Shown: positions 1-6,775, counted from the first letter of the stretch. The stretch: 15,629 nt of DNA from Acidobacteriaceae bacterium (GCA_003162255.1 PMMJ01000483.1:1-15629), one strand, 5' to 3'. The notes: a model not told the origin generated them from the letters alone. Translations and numbers: made by a program.

Positions 1-329
1 TCACCGCCGCGGAGAGCGTACTGGGCAAGCCCGTAGCCAGCGACCTGCGGGAAGGCAAAGCCACCATGGCCGTCATTCACGCGCTCGAGCACTGCACCGC
101 CGCCGAGCGCCGCCAAATCGAGACCATCCTGCGCGATCGCGCCTTCAATGGCGTCACCCATGCCGATATACTCGCCATCCTGAACCGCTATGGTTCGCTC
201 GAGTACGCATCCAAAGAGGCCGCCCGCTACGCCGAATCGGCGCGTCAAGCCATCTGTATTTTCCCCGACTCGGAGTTCAAACGAGGTCTGTTGTGGGCGC
301 CAGAGTTCGTAGTGGCAAGAGAAAAATAG
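1..329 (+). CDS. Polyprenyl (all-trans) diphosphate synthase, C-terminal end (partial)
   Basis: This is the 3' end of an isoprenyl chain-elongation enzyme whose start lies left of the window. Reading from base 3, the first residues are TAAESVLGKPVASDLREGKA, the segment that in this family directly follows the second Asp-rich (DDxxD) motif. It leads into the conserved GK(P)..DLREGK stretch that helps bind allylic substrate and magnesium. The remaining 87 residues are the helical C-terminus and end at TAG (327-329). Such enzymes condense isopentenyl diphosphate onto an allylic diphosphate to make the side chain of quinones or carrier lipids, in the cytosol or at the membrane. Chain length cannot be judged because the N-terminal determinant is missing. 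An ATG at 66 lies inside the domain and is not a real start. Family identity is secure; the exact product is not. Confidence 0.88.
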   Translation, partial: TAAESVLGKPVASDLREGKATMAVIHALEHCTAAERRQIETILRDRAFNGVTHADILAILNRYGSLEYASKEAARYAESARQAICIFPDSEFKRGLLWAPEFVVAREK

Positions 330-331
330 CG

Positions 332-463
332 TAGGAGCTACGAGCCGCGGGCTTCGAGCAATCGCACTTGTAGTACGGGACTCAACTATGGTTCATCTGC
401 CTATAAAACAGCCAAGCTGATGCCGCAGTGATCCGGCAATAAGCTCGTAGCTCGCAGCTCCTA
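332..463. terminator. Inverted-repeat spacer between convergent genes
   Basis: The spacer between the polyprenyl synthase (plus) and ridA (minus) begins with TAGGAGCTACGAGC (332-345). It ends with the inverted counterpart GCTCGTAGCT-CGCAGCTCCTA (443-463), which carries an extra 7 nt in its centre. The right arm includes the ridA stop codon. Position and symmetry fit a shared terminator or a degenerate dispersed repeat. There is no clear T-tract, so the terminator role is inference. Confidence 0.4.
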
Positions 464-847
464 GCCCTTCACCGCAATCCCCAGCATCTCAAACCGCCCC
501 TTAAGCAACAGTTCCCCCGATCCCAAGAACGCGCGCGCCGGAAACTCCCGCGAGAACAACTTCACATAGGCAGCGTTGAACCGTTGCCACAAAGAAACAT
601 CCGGCGAATAGACCTGCACCCAGACCAGATCGTCCATCGTCATGCCAGCCTCGCGGAGCACGGCCTGAAAGCCCTCGAACAACAGCTCAATCTCGGCATC
701 AATACTCTCTGGCGCCTCGCCCGTCGCGAGATCGAGGCCAATACGTCCGGAGATGTAAAGCGTATCGCCCACCAGCACGGCGTCGCTGAAAGGAAGATTC
801 GCGGGACGATTCGGAAGATTAATGTAGCGGCGGCTCTCGGCGGACAA
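461..847 (-). CDS. ridA: RidA/YjgF/UK114 family enamine/imine deaminase
   Basis: A 128-residue protein of the family that hydrolyses reactive enamines and imines, such as 2-aminoacrylate from PLP enzymes, in the cytosol. The trimer-forming fold is recognisable from LPFSDAVLVGDTLYISGRIG near residues 19-36, and PARAFLG and RFEM supply the Arg and Glu that bind the substrate carboxylate and water. From the chosen start these fall at R105 and E120, the numbers they carry in E. coli RidA. The start is TTG at 847-845, because AGGAGG (858-853) sits 5 nt upstream. The frame stays open to 1351, but that upstream part is antisense to the next gene and shows no homology. The gene is transcribed away from the LuxR-type gene and converges on the polyprenyl synthase gene. 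Other RidA subfamilies with different imine substrates cannot be excluded. Confidence 0.9.
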   Translation of the reverse strand: MSAESRRYINLPNRPANLPFSDAVLVGDTLYISGRIGLDLATGEAPESIDAEIELLFEGFQAVLREAGMTMDDLVWVQVYSPDVSLWQRFNAAYVKLFSREFPARAFLGSGELLLKGRFEMLGIAVKG

Positions 848-852
848 AGGCT

Positions 853-858
853 CCTCCT
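853..858 (-). promoter_or_regulatory. Shine-Dalgarno of ridA
   Basis: Minus-strand AGGAGG lies 5 nt before the TTG at 847-845. It is the main reason for assigning a TTG start to ridA, since no ATG or GTG lies near the domain start. Confidence 0.65.
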
Positions 859-872
859 GAAGTCCTACCACT

Positions 873-885
873 GTAACAGGGTTAC
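873..885. promoter_or_regulatory. Palindrome GTAAC-AGG-GTTAC, possible operator
   Basis: Perfect 5-bp arms with a 3-nt centre lie in the 141-bp gap between the divergent ridA and LuxR-type genes, upstream of both starts. The size and position suit a dimeric regulator. No factor can be named. Confidence 0.3.
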
Positions 886-927
886 TTGCGCAAACTCGGT
901 GAAAGCGCTGACGCCCCCCTGCAACGG

Positions 928-933
928 TATAAT
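928..933 (+). promoter_or_regulatory. -10 element (TATAAT) for the LuxR-type gene
   Basis: A perfect TATAAT lies 56 nt upstream of the ATG at 989. No good -35 hexamer sits 16-18 nt before it (GCGCTG at 905-910), so activator help or weak expression is plausible. It is a sequence match only. Confidence 0.4.
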
Positions 934-988
934 CGACACCACCACGGGGGAGAGATCCTGGCGCGCATCCTTCATCCTCCTGAAACTT

Positions 989-1435
989 ATGAAGCAGCAC
1001 GTGCTGATTTACGGGGCAATTGGTGGAATCCTGATTACCGTGCTGCAGTGGACTGAGTATCGTTTCCTGGTAATCGAACATTCGATCGAAATCTATGGTG
1101 GCCTGATCGCGGCGACCTTTGCCATTCTCGGTATCTGGCTCGGCGTCAAGCTGACAGCAAAGCGGGAGACGGTCGTTGTGAAGGAAGTACCTGTCCCGGC
1201 CCGCGAACCTTTCGTCCCGGACGACCGAAAACGAGAGGACCTCGGCATCACGCGCCGCGAGTTTGAAATCCTTGAACTGATCGCTCAAGGCATGAGCAAC
1301 CGCGAGATTGCCGGCAAGCTTTATGTGAGCGAAAACACGGTCAAGACCCATTCCAGCCGAGTCTTAGACAAATTAGGCGCTAAGCGACGGACGCAAGCGG
1401 TGCAACTCGGCAAGGAACTCGGCTTGCTCCCTTGA
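989..1435 (+). CDS. Membrane-anchored LuxR-family transcriptional regulator
   Basis: A 148-residue protein with two predicted membrane helices (about residues 5-21 and 33-55). A short charged linker follows, then a C-terminal LuxR/FixJ-type helix-turn-helix (about 86-143). The hallmark LTRRE-like opening (ITRREFEILELIAQGMSNRE), IAxKLYVSENTVKTH and the terminal LGAKRRTQAV are all present. There is no receiver or ligand-binding domain, so the membrane part is the likely sensor or tether. The ATG at 989 is preferred because the hydrophobic helix starts there; the longer reading back to 584 is antisense to ridA. No strong ribosome site is visible. It is 126 nt from a DUF4199 gene on the same strand, a pairing I recall from Bacteroidota and Acidobacteriota. 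DNA-binding class is secure; regulon and signal are unknown. Confidence 0.88.
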   Translation: MKQHVLIYGAIGGILITVLQWTEYRFLVIEHSIEIYGGLIAATFAILGIWLGVKLTAKRETVVVKEVPVPAREPFVPDDRKREDLGITRREFEILELIAQGMSNREIAGKLYVSENTVKTHSSRVLDKLGAKRRTQAVQLGKELGLLP

Positions 1436-1561
1436 ACAACTCACCAGAACGAATGATTTTTCCCTCCGCAGCCAAAATCACCCGAAAGTATGACGACAAA
1501 GGCCCCGCCTGACGCGGTATTGAGTGTCCGCGTTCAAGTTCTTTAATCAAAGAAGACACCT

Positions 1562-2113
1562 GTGAAAAAGACCACACTAACCTTCGGGCTGATTTCCGGC
1601 GCTCTTTCCTCGCTGATGATGATGGCCACCGTGCCCTTCGGGGACAAGATAGGCTTCGACAAGGGCGAGTTCATCGGCTACACCATCATTGTTCTCTCAT
1701 TTTTGCTGGTGTTCTTCGGCATCCGCTCCTACCGCGACAGCGTTAGCAACGGCCAGATCACCTTCACCAAAGGGTTTGCCGTCGGAATCTCCATTACCCT
1801 GATTTCGTGCATCTGCTATGTCGTGACGTGGGAAGCTCTCTACTTCCACTTCCTGCCCGGCTTCATGGATAAATACAGCGCCTATATGGTCGCGAAGCTT
1901 AAGGCCAAGGGCGCGAGTCCGGCAGCCATTCAGGCGCAGCTTCAGCAAGTGCAGAAATACAAAGCGCTGTACGATAACCCGTTTCTCAACGCAGCCATGA
2001 CGTTCATCGAGCCCTTCCCGATTGGCCTCGTCATCACCTTGCTTTCCGCGGGGGTCCTCAAGAGAAAGCCGCAATCGCCACTAGCACAATCGCCCTTGCC
2101 GGCATCCCATTGA
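1562..2113 (+). CDS. DUF4199 family membrane protein
   Basis: A 183-residue integral membrane protein with a GTG start (1562-1564) and a weak AAAGAAG ribosome site 5-10 nt upstream. Hydrophobic helices lie at about residues 5-25, 38-56, 72-95 and 148-166. DUF4199 features are IGFDKGEFIGYTIIVLSF, FFGIRSYRD and the CYVVTWE helix. A soluble amphipathic segment (about 100-145), rich in Lys, Gln and Ala, separates helices 3 and 4. The molecular function of the family is unknown. The adjoining gene encodes a membrane-tethered LuxR regulator on the same strand, so a sensing partner or target of that regulator is a reasonable inference. The C-terminal tail (about 168-183, RKPQSPLAQSPLPASH) contains a short QSPL repeat and is probably disordered. 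Confidence 0.85.
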   Translation: MKKTTLTFGLISGALSSLMMMATVPFGDKIGFDKGEFIGYTIIVLSFLLVFFGIRSYRDSVSNGQITFTKGFAVGISITLISCICYVVTWEALYFHFLPGFMDKYSAYMVAKLKAKGASPAAIQAQLQQVQKYKALYDNPFLNAAMTFIEPFPIGLVITLLSAGVLKRKPQSPLAQSPLPASH

Positions 2114-2192
2114 ACCGGCTCCGGCGGATCCAATCCGCTTCTTCTGGCGTCCTAAGTCCGAAGTCCGTGATGAAATAACAGGCGCTTTGAAA

Positions 2193-2247
2193 GGGCGTGG
2201 CTTCAGCCGCGCCGATTCCGAGCTATTGAGAATCGGGCTTTAGCCCC
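2193..2247. repeat. Triple-hairpin intergenic repeat (REP-like)
   Basis: Three adjacent inverted repeats follow one another: GGCGTGGCT/AGCCGCGCC (2194-2213), CCGATTC/GAATCGG (2212-2236) and GGGCT/AGCCC (2235-2246). The closely packed stems downstream of a stop codon look like a REP-type element or a terminator for the DUF4199 gene. I recall similar 'GGCTTCAGCCGCGCC ... GGGCTTTAGCCC' intergenic sequences from Acidobacteriota, but copy number cannot be tested here. The rest of 2114-2453 holds no gene I can support. Confidence 0.55.
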
Positions 2248-2425
2248 TGAGGTGACGGTATTTCGAATCATCCGAGCCTCCATGATTTTCAACGAACATT
2301 AGACTCAGGGCACTAGCGTTGTCATGAATAGGCCGGGGAATACGGCGATTCTGTCCGCTTCGCCGGCTATCCGGGAAGTGACCCACAACCGAGGGTTGAG
2401 TCACAGGGAGCCGCCGCAGCGCGAT

Positions 2426-2434
2426 TGGTATACT
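2426..2434 (+). promoter_or_regulatory. Extended -10 promoter (TGgTATACT) for the DedA-rhodanese gene
   Basis: TATACT (2429-2434) is preceded by the TGn of an extended -10 and lies 19 nt before the ATG at 2454. The -35 region is poor, as is usual for extended -10 promoters. The predicted leader would be only about 12 nt and shows no ribosome site. Confidence 0.4.
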
Positions 2435-2453
2435 GGAAGCACTCCTTCTCGCG

Positions 2454-3425
2454 ATGAACAACCTGCTCTCATCGATCTCGTACCATGGCTACCTCTTTTT
2501 GGCGCTCGTCTGCTTTTCGGAAGCCATCGGTCTTCCGCTGCCCGCCGCGCTCGCCATCCTGACTGCCGGCGCGGTCGCTGCCTATGGAGGTCTGCATTTC
2601 TATCTAGTTTTCGGCATAGCTCTCCTGGCGCTAGTCAGCGGCGACGTCATCCTCTTTTTCGCTGGCAGGGTCAGCGGCTGGGCGCTCTTGGGCCTGCTGT
2701 GTCGCGTTTCGGCGAATCCGGAAACTTGCATCCTGCGCTCGGCCGAATATTTTTACCGCCGCGGCAAGCAGACGCTGCTTTTTGCCAAGTTCATTCCCGG
2801 CATCAACGCCATGTCTCCGCCGCTCGCCGGAAGCATGCAAATGCGCATGGGAGATTTTCTGCAATTCGACGCGCTCGGTGCGGCGTTCTACGTCGGCGCG
2901 TACTCCGTCGCAGGATATGTCTTTAGTGACGCCCTTCGCGCCATCACTCGCGGACTCCGCTCCGCCGGCTTTGCTGCTGAGGTCGTCTTCGCCATCGGAC
3001 TCGCCGCGTATATCGTCTATCGCATCTGGGTCTACCGCAAGTACCGTCTGCTCGACGTGATCCCGCGCATCCCGGCGGAGGAGTTAGCCAAAAGACTGGC
3101 CTCCGAGGCAGCTCAGAACATGCTGATCGCCGATGTCCGCAGCCATGGCTACTATGACGCCGACTCCGAGCGCATCGCCGGATCGATCCGCATCGAACCC
3201 AACAACCTCGTAGAAGAAGTCAAGAACCTGCCCAAGGATCAAGAGATTTATCTCTACTGTACTTGACAGCGCGAAGCCACGAGCGCCCGGGTGGCGCGCC
3301 AATTACAGGATCTCGGATTCAAAGTGTTCGTCATCGCCGGCGGCCTGCGCGCCTGGCGCAAGGCCGGACAAGCGGTCGAACGCGTTCCCCACAACGACTT
3401 GGTCAAGCTGCCGACTTTCAACTGA
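2454..3425 (+). CDS. DedA-rhodanese fusion with in-frame UGA at the rhodanese active site (candidate selenoprotein, or nonsense mutant)
   Basis: Residues 1-195 are a DedA/SNARE-associated membrane domain (helices about 9-45, 50-75, 108-125, 138-160, 172-194). The family's acidic and Pro-Gly loops are visible as SEAIGLPLP and FAKFIPGINAMSPPLAG. Residues 205-305 are a cytosolic rhodanese (sulfurtransferase) domain with DVRS at 227-230 and the closing GGLRAWRKAG. Between them the frame hits TGA (3264-3266) after IYLYCT, then continues QREATSARVARQLQDLGF for 52 further codons to a second TGA (3423-3425), giving 323 residues. Counting the loop back from T-S-A-R puts the UGA exactly at the nucleophilic cysteine position. 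If it is a stop, the product is a 270-residue DedA with a dead half-rhodanese. If it is recoded as selenocysteine, a complete enzyme results. A TGC/TGT-to-TGA mutation or sequencing error would look the same. Domain calls are secure; recoding is unproven. Confidence 0.8.
3267..3300 (+). promoter_or_regulatory. Hairpin just after the in-frame UGA (bacterial SECIS candidate)
   Basis: GCGCC (3283-3287) pairs with GGCGC (3293-3297) around a CGGGT loop (3288-3292). There are 21 nt between the UGA and the loop, a G in the second loop position, and a 5-bp upper stem. These values fit my recollection of the bacterial SECIS consensus (G in the first two loop bases, UGA-loop spacing about 16-37 nt). 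A competing stem, GCCAC (3276-3280) with GTGGC (3291-3295), is possible. GC-rich coding DNA forms such stems by chance, so this is only supporting evidence. Confidence 0.3.
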
Positions 3426-3651
3426 AAGAAACACCGATTAAAGTGATCACCCAACGGCTTTGCCGGGGCATCGCTTCACAGTTCGATAATCCAGCCCCGG
3501 AGGGGCGGCCAAGCTTAGCCCAGACCTTCAGTGCTGCAACGATTGCATTGTTTTCAATCCGGCTTTTAGACGCTGAGGGTCGCCTCTTCATGGCGCCCAG
3601 CCTCGCGCACTCAGACTCAATCAACTCACCTGTAAACGCATCTGCGTGTTC
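3426..3651. repeat. Non-coding spacer with a CCCCGGAGGGGCGG-type repeat
   Basis: No convincing gene is seen here. The stretch contains CCCCGGAGGGGCGG (3496-3509), with a CCCC/GGGG hairpin core of the sort I associate with dispersed Acidobacteriota intergenic repeats. Short reading frames run on both strands, but their composition looks like repeat-derived translation. The call rests on pattern recall and internal symmetry only. Confidence 0.35.
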
Positions 3652-3788
3652 GGTAGTGGGTCAGTTTCGCGACGCAGGCGACAAGAGGCTGAACCACCAA
3701 GTATCACTAAGGCCTTCGATCTCAGATATTTCCTTCGTGTACCTTCGTGGCCTTGGTGGTTAACGGTTTCGCAAACTGAGCCACTACC
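3652..3788. repeat. 138-bp foldback (MITE-like) element
   Basis: The left end GGTAGTGGGTCAGTTTCGCG (3652-3671) matches the inverse of the right end (3769-3788) apart from one mismatch and a one-base gap. Inside is a second nested inverted pair, AACCACCAAG (3692-3701) and CTTGGTGGTT (3752-3761), plus a CCTTCGTG direct repeat (3732-3739, 3742-3749). The nested symmetry makes the whole segment able to fold on itself. It encodes nothing and ends just before the promoter of the next gene. A miniature transposable element or REP-type repeat is likely; target-site duplications are not obvious. Confidence 0.6.
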
Positions 3789-3803
3789 CCATGATTCCTC
3801 TCC

Positions 3804-3832
3804 TTGGCAGAGTCGCGTCAGTTTGTTATCGT
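3804..3832 (+). promoter_or_regulatory. Promoter for the nucleotidyltransferase-phosphatase pair; possibly leaderless
   Basis: TTGGCA (3804-3809) and TATCGT (3827-3832) are separated by 17 nt. Transcription would start about 7 nt further on, at or next to the ATG at 3839. No Shine-Dalgarno precedes that ATG, which fits a leaderless transcript. This is pattern-based. Confidence 0.35.
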
Positions 3833-3838
3833 GCCCTT

Positions 3839-4492
3839 ATGGGGACGACTCCAAGCCTTTGCGGAATTATTCTTGCAGCCGGTGAGTCCTCACGCATGGG
3901 GCGCGACAAAGCGCTGCTGCCCTGGCCTCCATCCTCCACCAACCAAGCGTTAATCTCTGACACGTTTCTCTCCGCTGCCATACGCCTCTTCTTTTCCCAC
4001 GTTGACGTCGTGCTCGTCGTGGTCGGCAACAATGAAGCCGCGCTGGCTCCCATCGTCTATGCCAACGGCGCGGCGCTGGTGATCAATCCCGATCCGGCGC
4101 GCGGCCAGTTCAGCTCCTTGCGGGTGGGCCTCCACGAAGTGCTCAACCGCGGCAGCGATGCCGCGATGGTCACGCTCGTTGACCGGCCGCCGGTCCGCAG
4201 CGAGACGATTGAGACGCTCGAAGCCGCGTTCGAACGCGCCATAGCCCAAAGGAAATGGGCCGTGATCCCTGAATATCAGGCAGAGCACGGGCATCCCGTT
4301 CTGCTCGGCCGCGAGTTGCTGGAAGCGTTTCTCAAAGCTCCGGAAACATCGAGCGCCCGCGACGTCGAGCACGCGCACCAGAGTGAGATCGAGTACGTTC
4401 CGGTGGACGACCCGCTGGTTGTCGTCAATGTCGATACGCCCGAGCAGTACGCTGCTTTGGATTTGCCGCTACAGCATCTGCAACCGAGATGA
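3839..4492 (+). CDS. MobA/MocA-like molybdopterin nucleotidyltransferase
   Basis: A 217-residue NTP-transferase of the type that attaches CMP or GMP to molybdopterin, or another sugar-like acceptor. The N-terminal nucleotide-binding signature is textbook: GIILAAGESSRMGRDKALLPW (residues 9-29). A metal-binding Asp lies in TLVDRPPV (D115), the acceptor-site motif GHPVLL is at 151-156, and NVDTPEQY closes the domain (197-204). MocA-type enzymes usually read DQP where this has DRP. I choose ATG 3839 because the motif begins 8 residues later and a promoter ends 6 nt upstream; the frame is open to 3791 but that prefix shows no homology. A HAD phosphatase starts 22 nt after its stop. With no xanthine dehydrogenase or moa genes in view, molybdenum-cofactor work is inferred from family alone. 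Confidence 0.82.
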   Translation: MGTTPSLCGIILAAGESSRMGRDKALLPWPPSSTNQALISDTFLSAAIRLFFSHVDVVLVVVGNNEAALAPIVYANGAALVINPDPARGQFSSLRVGLHEVLNRGSDAAMVTLVDRPPVRSETIETLEAAFERAIAQRKWAVIPEYQAEHGHPVLLGRELLEAFLKAPETSSARDVEHAHQSEIEYVPVDDPLVVVNVDTPEQYAALDLPLQHLQPR

Positions 4493-4514
4493 TTCCTGCC
4501 AGGCCCTATATTTC

Positions 4515-5240
4515 ATGACGCGTCTAACCCAACCTCAAAACGAATTCATCGCCAGTGTGCTTAGCCTCAAACCGCACGTCGCCGCGTTTGACTGCGACGG
4601 CACGCTCTGGTCCGGCGACGCGGGAGAAGGGTTTTACTCCTGGGAAATGCAACAAGGCCTCGTGTCGGAACCGGTCAAGCAGTGGGTCCGCTCGCGGCAC
4701 GCCGCCTACGAAGCGGGCCAGATCGCCGAAGAAGTCATGTGCGGAGAAGTGGTCGCCATGCACTGCGGACTGCACGAAGAAGTGGTACAGCAGGCAACCG
4801 ACACCTATTTCGCCGAAGCCATCGCCAAAAACATCTTCCCGGAGATGCACGCGTTAGTCGAGCGCCTGCAAGCATCCGGATGCGACGTCTGGGCCGTTTC
4901 CTCTTCGAGTAAATGGGTGATTCGCTCCGGCATGCGCTACTTCGGCATCCCGCAAAATCGCATCCTGGCCACCGAAGTGGCAATCGAGAACGGCATAATC
5001 ACCGACCACCTCATTCAAGTTCCCAGCGGCCCCGGCAAGCCCGAGGCGATTCGATCCGCGCTGAAGTCGTCTCCCGATGACCGGCCCGATTGCGCCTTCG
5101 GCAACGCAATTTGGGATCGCGAGATGCTGACTATGTCCAAGCACGCATTCGCCATCAACCCCAATCCGGACCTGAAACAGATCGCGCTCGCCAGCGGCTG
5201 GACGATATATCAGCCAGACACAAACCACGAGGGTAGGTAG
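4515..5240 (+). CDS. HAD-superfamily phosphatase, phosphoserine-phosphatase-like
   Basis: A 241-residue haloacid-dehalogenase-type hydrolase. Motif I is AFDCDGTLW, with nucleophile D26 and acid/base D28. Motif II is the serine run VSSSSKW (about 129-134). K175 in GPGKPEAI is a likely motif III lysine, and motif IV is GNAIWDREM with D201. The helical segment between motif I and motif II (about 40-118) is the C1-type cap seen in phosphoserine phosphatases and related enzymes. The reaction is hydrolysis of a phosphomonoester in the cytosol; the substrate cannot be read from sequence. ATG 4515 is chosen because DxDGT follows at the usual distance. The open frame further upstream overlaps the preceding gene. 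The 22-nt gap suggests co-transcription with the nucleotidyltransferase, though no functional link is evident. Confidence 0.85.
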   Translation: MTRLTQPQNEFIASVLSLKPHVAAFDCDGTLWSGDAGEGFYSWEMQQGLVSEPVKQWVRSRHAAYEAGQIAEEVMCGEVVAMHCGLHEEVVQQATDTYFAEAIAKNIFPEMHALVERLQASGCDVWAVSSSSKWVIRSGMRYFGIPQNRILATEVAIENGIITDHLIQVPSGPGKPEAIRSALKSSPDDRPDCAFGNAIWDREMLTMSKHAFAINPNPDLKQIALASGWTIYQPDTNHEGR

Positions 5241-5329
5241 TGGGCGCCGCACTCCTCGTATTCTGTTTTGCAGAAATTTCAAAGCGACGTGGCCTTGACT
5301 GCTCCCGGCGATTCGGTCGCCCGCGCTTC

Positions 5330-5338
5330 TGATATAGT
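5330..5338 (+). promoter_or_regulatory. Extended -10 element (TGaTATAGT) upstream of the methyltransferase
   Basis: TATAGT (5333-5338) with an upstream TG lies in the 182-bp gap after the phosphatase gene. No -35 is seen at 17 nt. It would give a leader of about 125 nt to the ATG at 5474. Confidence 0.3.
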
Positions 5339-5473
5339 CTTGCCCTTGTAGTCTCGCAACGGATCGACTCCGTGATCGCCGGCCCGTAAAACTGGAAGAC
5401 GCCGCGCGGCCGATTCGTAAGCGTGATTTTGGATGTCGCGTTCTTTGGGCTGTTATTGGAGAGAACCCTGTCG

Positions 5474-6409
5474 ATGAAAAATCCCGATCAAGACCACAAC
5501 TACCCCGACAATCCCACGCAATCCACCGGATTCCGCGTCGTCGAGGACCCCACTTACGGCTTTCGCCATTTGGATCCGATTCCTCCTGAAGCCGAGATTA
5601 ATGAGTTTTACGAGAGCCGCTACTACGATCTTCTGCGCAAGGGTGGCCGCGCTCCTGAACTTCGCCGCCTGATGGAGGGTGGCGCTGTCGCAGCTAGGGA
5701 GGTGCAATGGCTGCGCGACGCCCTCTACACCGATATCGTCACTATATTGGAGGGAATCGCGCCTGGTCGCAGGTTGCTGGAAGTGGGCTGCGGCACGGGC
5801 GAGTTTCTCGCCCTCTCGCAGGAGCACGGCTTTCGCGGCGTCGGTACCGAGCCCGCCCTCGAGGCCGCGAACCGTGCCGCGTCCAAGGGCCTGACGGTAC
5901 ATAATCTGACCCTCGAAAAATTTGTCGCCCACTCCGGCGCTGCAAAATTCGATGTGGTCGTGATGATCAATGTGCTGGAGCACGTGCCCAACCCGATCCA
6001 GACGTTGCAACAATGCAGCCAAGCGCTGGTCCCGGGAGGAATTCTCTGTGTCCGCGTGCCCAATGACTTTACCGACATTCAGGAGGCGGCCAAAAAGAAG
6101 CTCGGCGCCGATCCCTGGTGGATCGCCGTTCCCGATCACATCAACTACTTCAATTTTGCCTCTCTGCGACGCACGCTCGACCTTCTCGGATTCGATACCG
6201 TTTATGCCCAAGGTGATTTCCCCATGGAGATGTTCCTGTTGATGGGAGAAAACTACATCGGCAACCAGGATGTCGGGAGCGGTTGCCATGCCCGCAGGGT
6301 GCAATTTGACCTCGGTTTGCAGCCCGAACTGCGGCGGAAAATCTACTCGGCTCTAGGAAGTGTCGGTGTAGGTCGCGATTGTGTCGTTTTCGGAAGAAAG
6401 CTTCCTTAA
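5474..6409 (+). CDS. Class I SAM-dependent methyltransferase (Methyltransf_23-like)
   Basis: A 311-residue cytosolic enzyme with a typical Rossmann-fold methyltransferase core. Motif I is LLEVGCGTGEF (101-111), an acidic residue follows strand 2 in VGTEP (E126), and FDVVVMINVLEHVPNP (159-174) gives the post-motif with LEHV. LVPGGILCVRVPN (185-197) is motif III. The N-terminal 95 residues and the part after about 200 are extra, probably acceptor-binding; HINYFN resembles the H.xxF pattern common in sugar or lipid-intermediate methyltransferases. The acceptor is unknown. ATG 5474, with GGAGAG about 10 nt upstream, is preferred over GTG 5423, which lacks a ribosome site and adds a short hydrophobic piece. 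The stop lies directly against a GH18 remnant, so the duplication next door reached the end of this gene. Confidence 0.85.
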   Translation: MKNPDQDHNYPDNPTQSTGFRVVEDPTYGFRHLDPIPPEAEINEFYESRYYDLLRKGGRAPELRRLMEGGAVAAREVQWLRDALYTDIVTILEGIAPGRRLLEVGCGTGEFLALSQEHGFRGVGTEPALEAANRAASKGLTVHNLTLEKFVAHSGAAKFDVVVMINVLEHVPNPIQTLQQCSQALVPGGILCVRVPNDFTDIQEAAKKKLGADPWWIAVPDHINYFNFASLRRTLDLLGFDTVYAQGDFPMEMFLLMGENYIGNQDVGSGCHARRVQFDLGLQPELRRKIYSALGSVGVGRDCVVFGRKLP

Positions 6410-6410
6410 G

Positions 6411-6660
6411 GACTTTTTTTTTGATCCCATTGGCCCCCCTTGCGGGCGGCATTCGCCAGCCCCCAGCTATGTCGTCTCCGCCGACGTTCCGCCCTGGGGG
6501 AGGGTGGCGCTACGACCTGAAGAATGTTGGACCTTTGGTCGATTACTACAACATCATGATGTAGGCCTGCGCAGGACCCTGGACCAATGACGCGCAGCTC
6601 AACTCACCGATCTTCTGGGACTCCAACGAGCCTGAACCTGTGAGTGTCAAACCGGAGGCC
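6411..6660 (+). pseudogene. Degenerate partial copy of the downstream GH18 gene
   Basis: This non-coding stretch aligns without large gaps to the middle of the intact GH18 gene (about 7262-7515, protein residues 159-243). Shared runs include ACGACCTGAAGAA, CTGGTCGATTAC-like, AACATCATGATGTA and GGACCCTGGACC. In the copy the Tyr codon of the MMYD motif reads TAG (6560-6562), and one extra base in the GGCGGATGG-equivalent (about 6500) shifts the frame. It has no start, no catalytic DxxDxDxE segment and no C-terminus. It is best explained as the leftover of a tandem duplication. The 120 nt between it and the next ATG hold the promoter region of the intact gene. Confidence 0.82.
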
Positions 6661-6715
6661 GCACGCAAGACTCGATTGAGATCTGCCGCACGCGACACCA
6701 GTCGAGAACTGCCTG

Positions 6716-6724
6716 TGATAAGAT
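6716..6724 (+). promoter_or_regulatory. Extended -10 element (TGaTAAGAT) for the GH18 gene
   Basis: TAAGAT (6719-6724) with an upstream TG lies 64 nt before the GH18 start, between the remnant and the gene. No good -35 is present. Pattern match only. Confidence 0.3.
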
Positions 6725-6775
6725 TCGCGGTCCTGTGGGCTGCCACGAATCCTCGATAGCACTCCAGGACCAAAC

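Noticed and set aside
848..1351. N-terminal extension of the ridA frame
   Set aside because: It is antisense to the LuxR-type gene and shows no protein family features; a TTG with AGGAGG marks the true start.
3263..3763. 166-codon plus-strand frame after the UGA
   Set aside because: It runs out of frame with the rhodanese reading and crosses repeats; composition is not protein-like.
5453..6304. 283-codon minus-strand frame
   Set aside because: Shadow of the methyltransferase gene, no recognisable domains.
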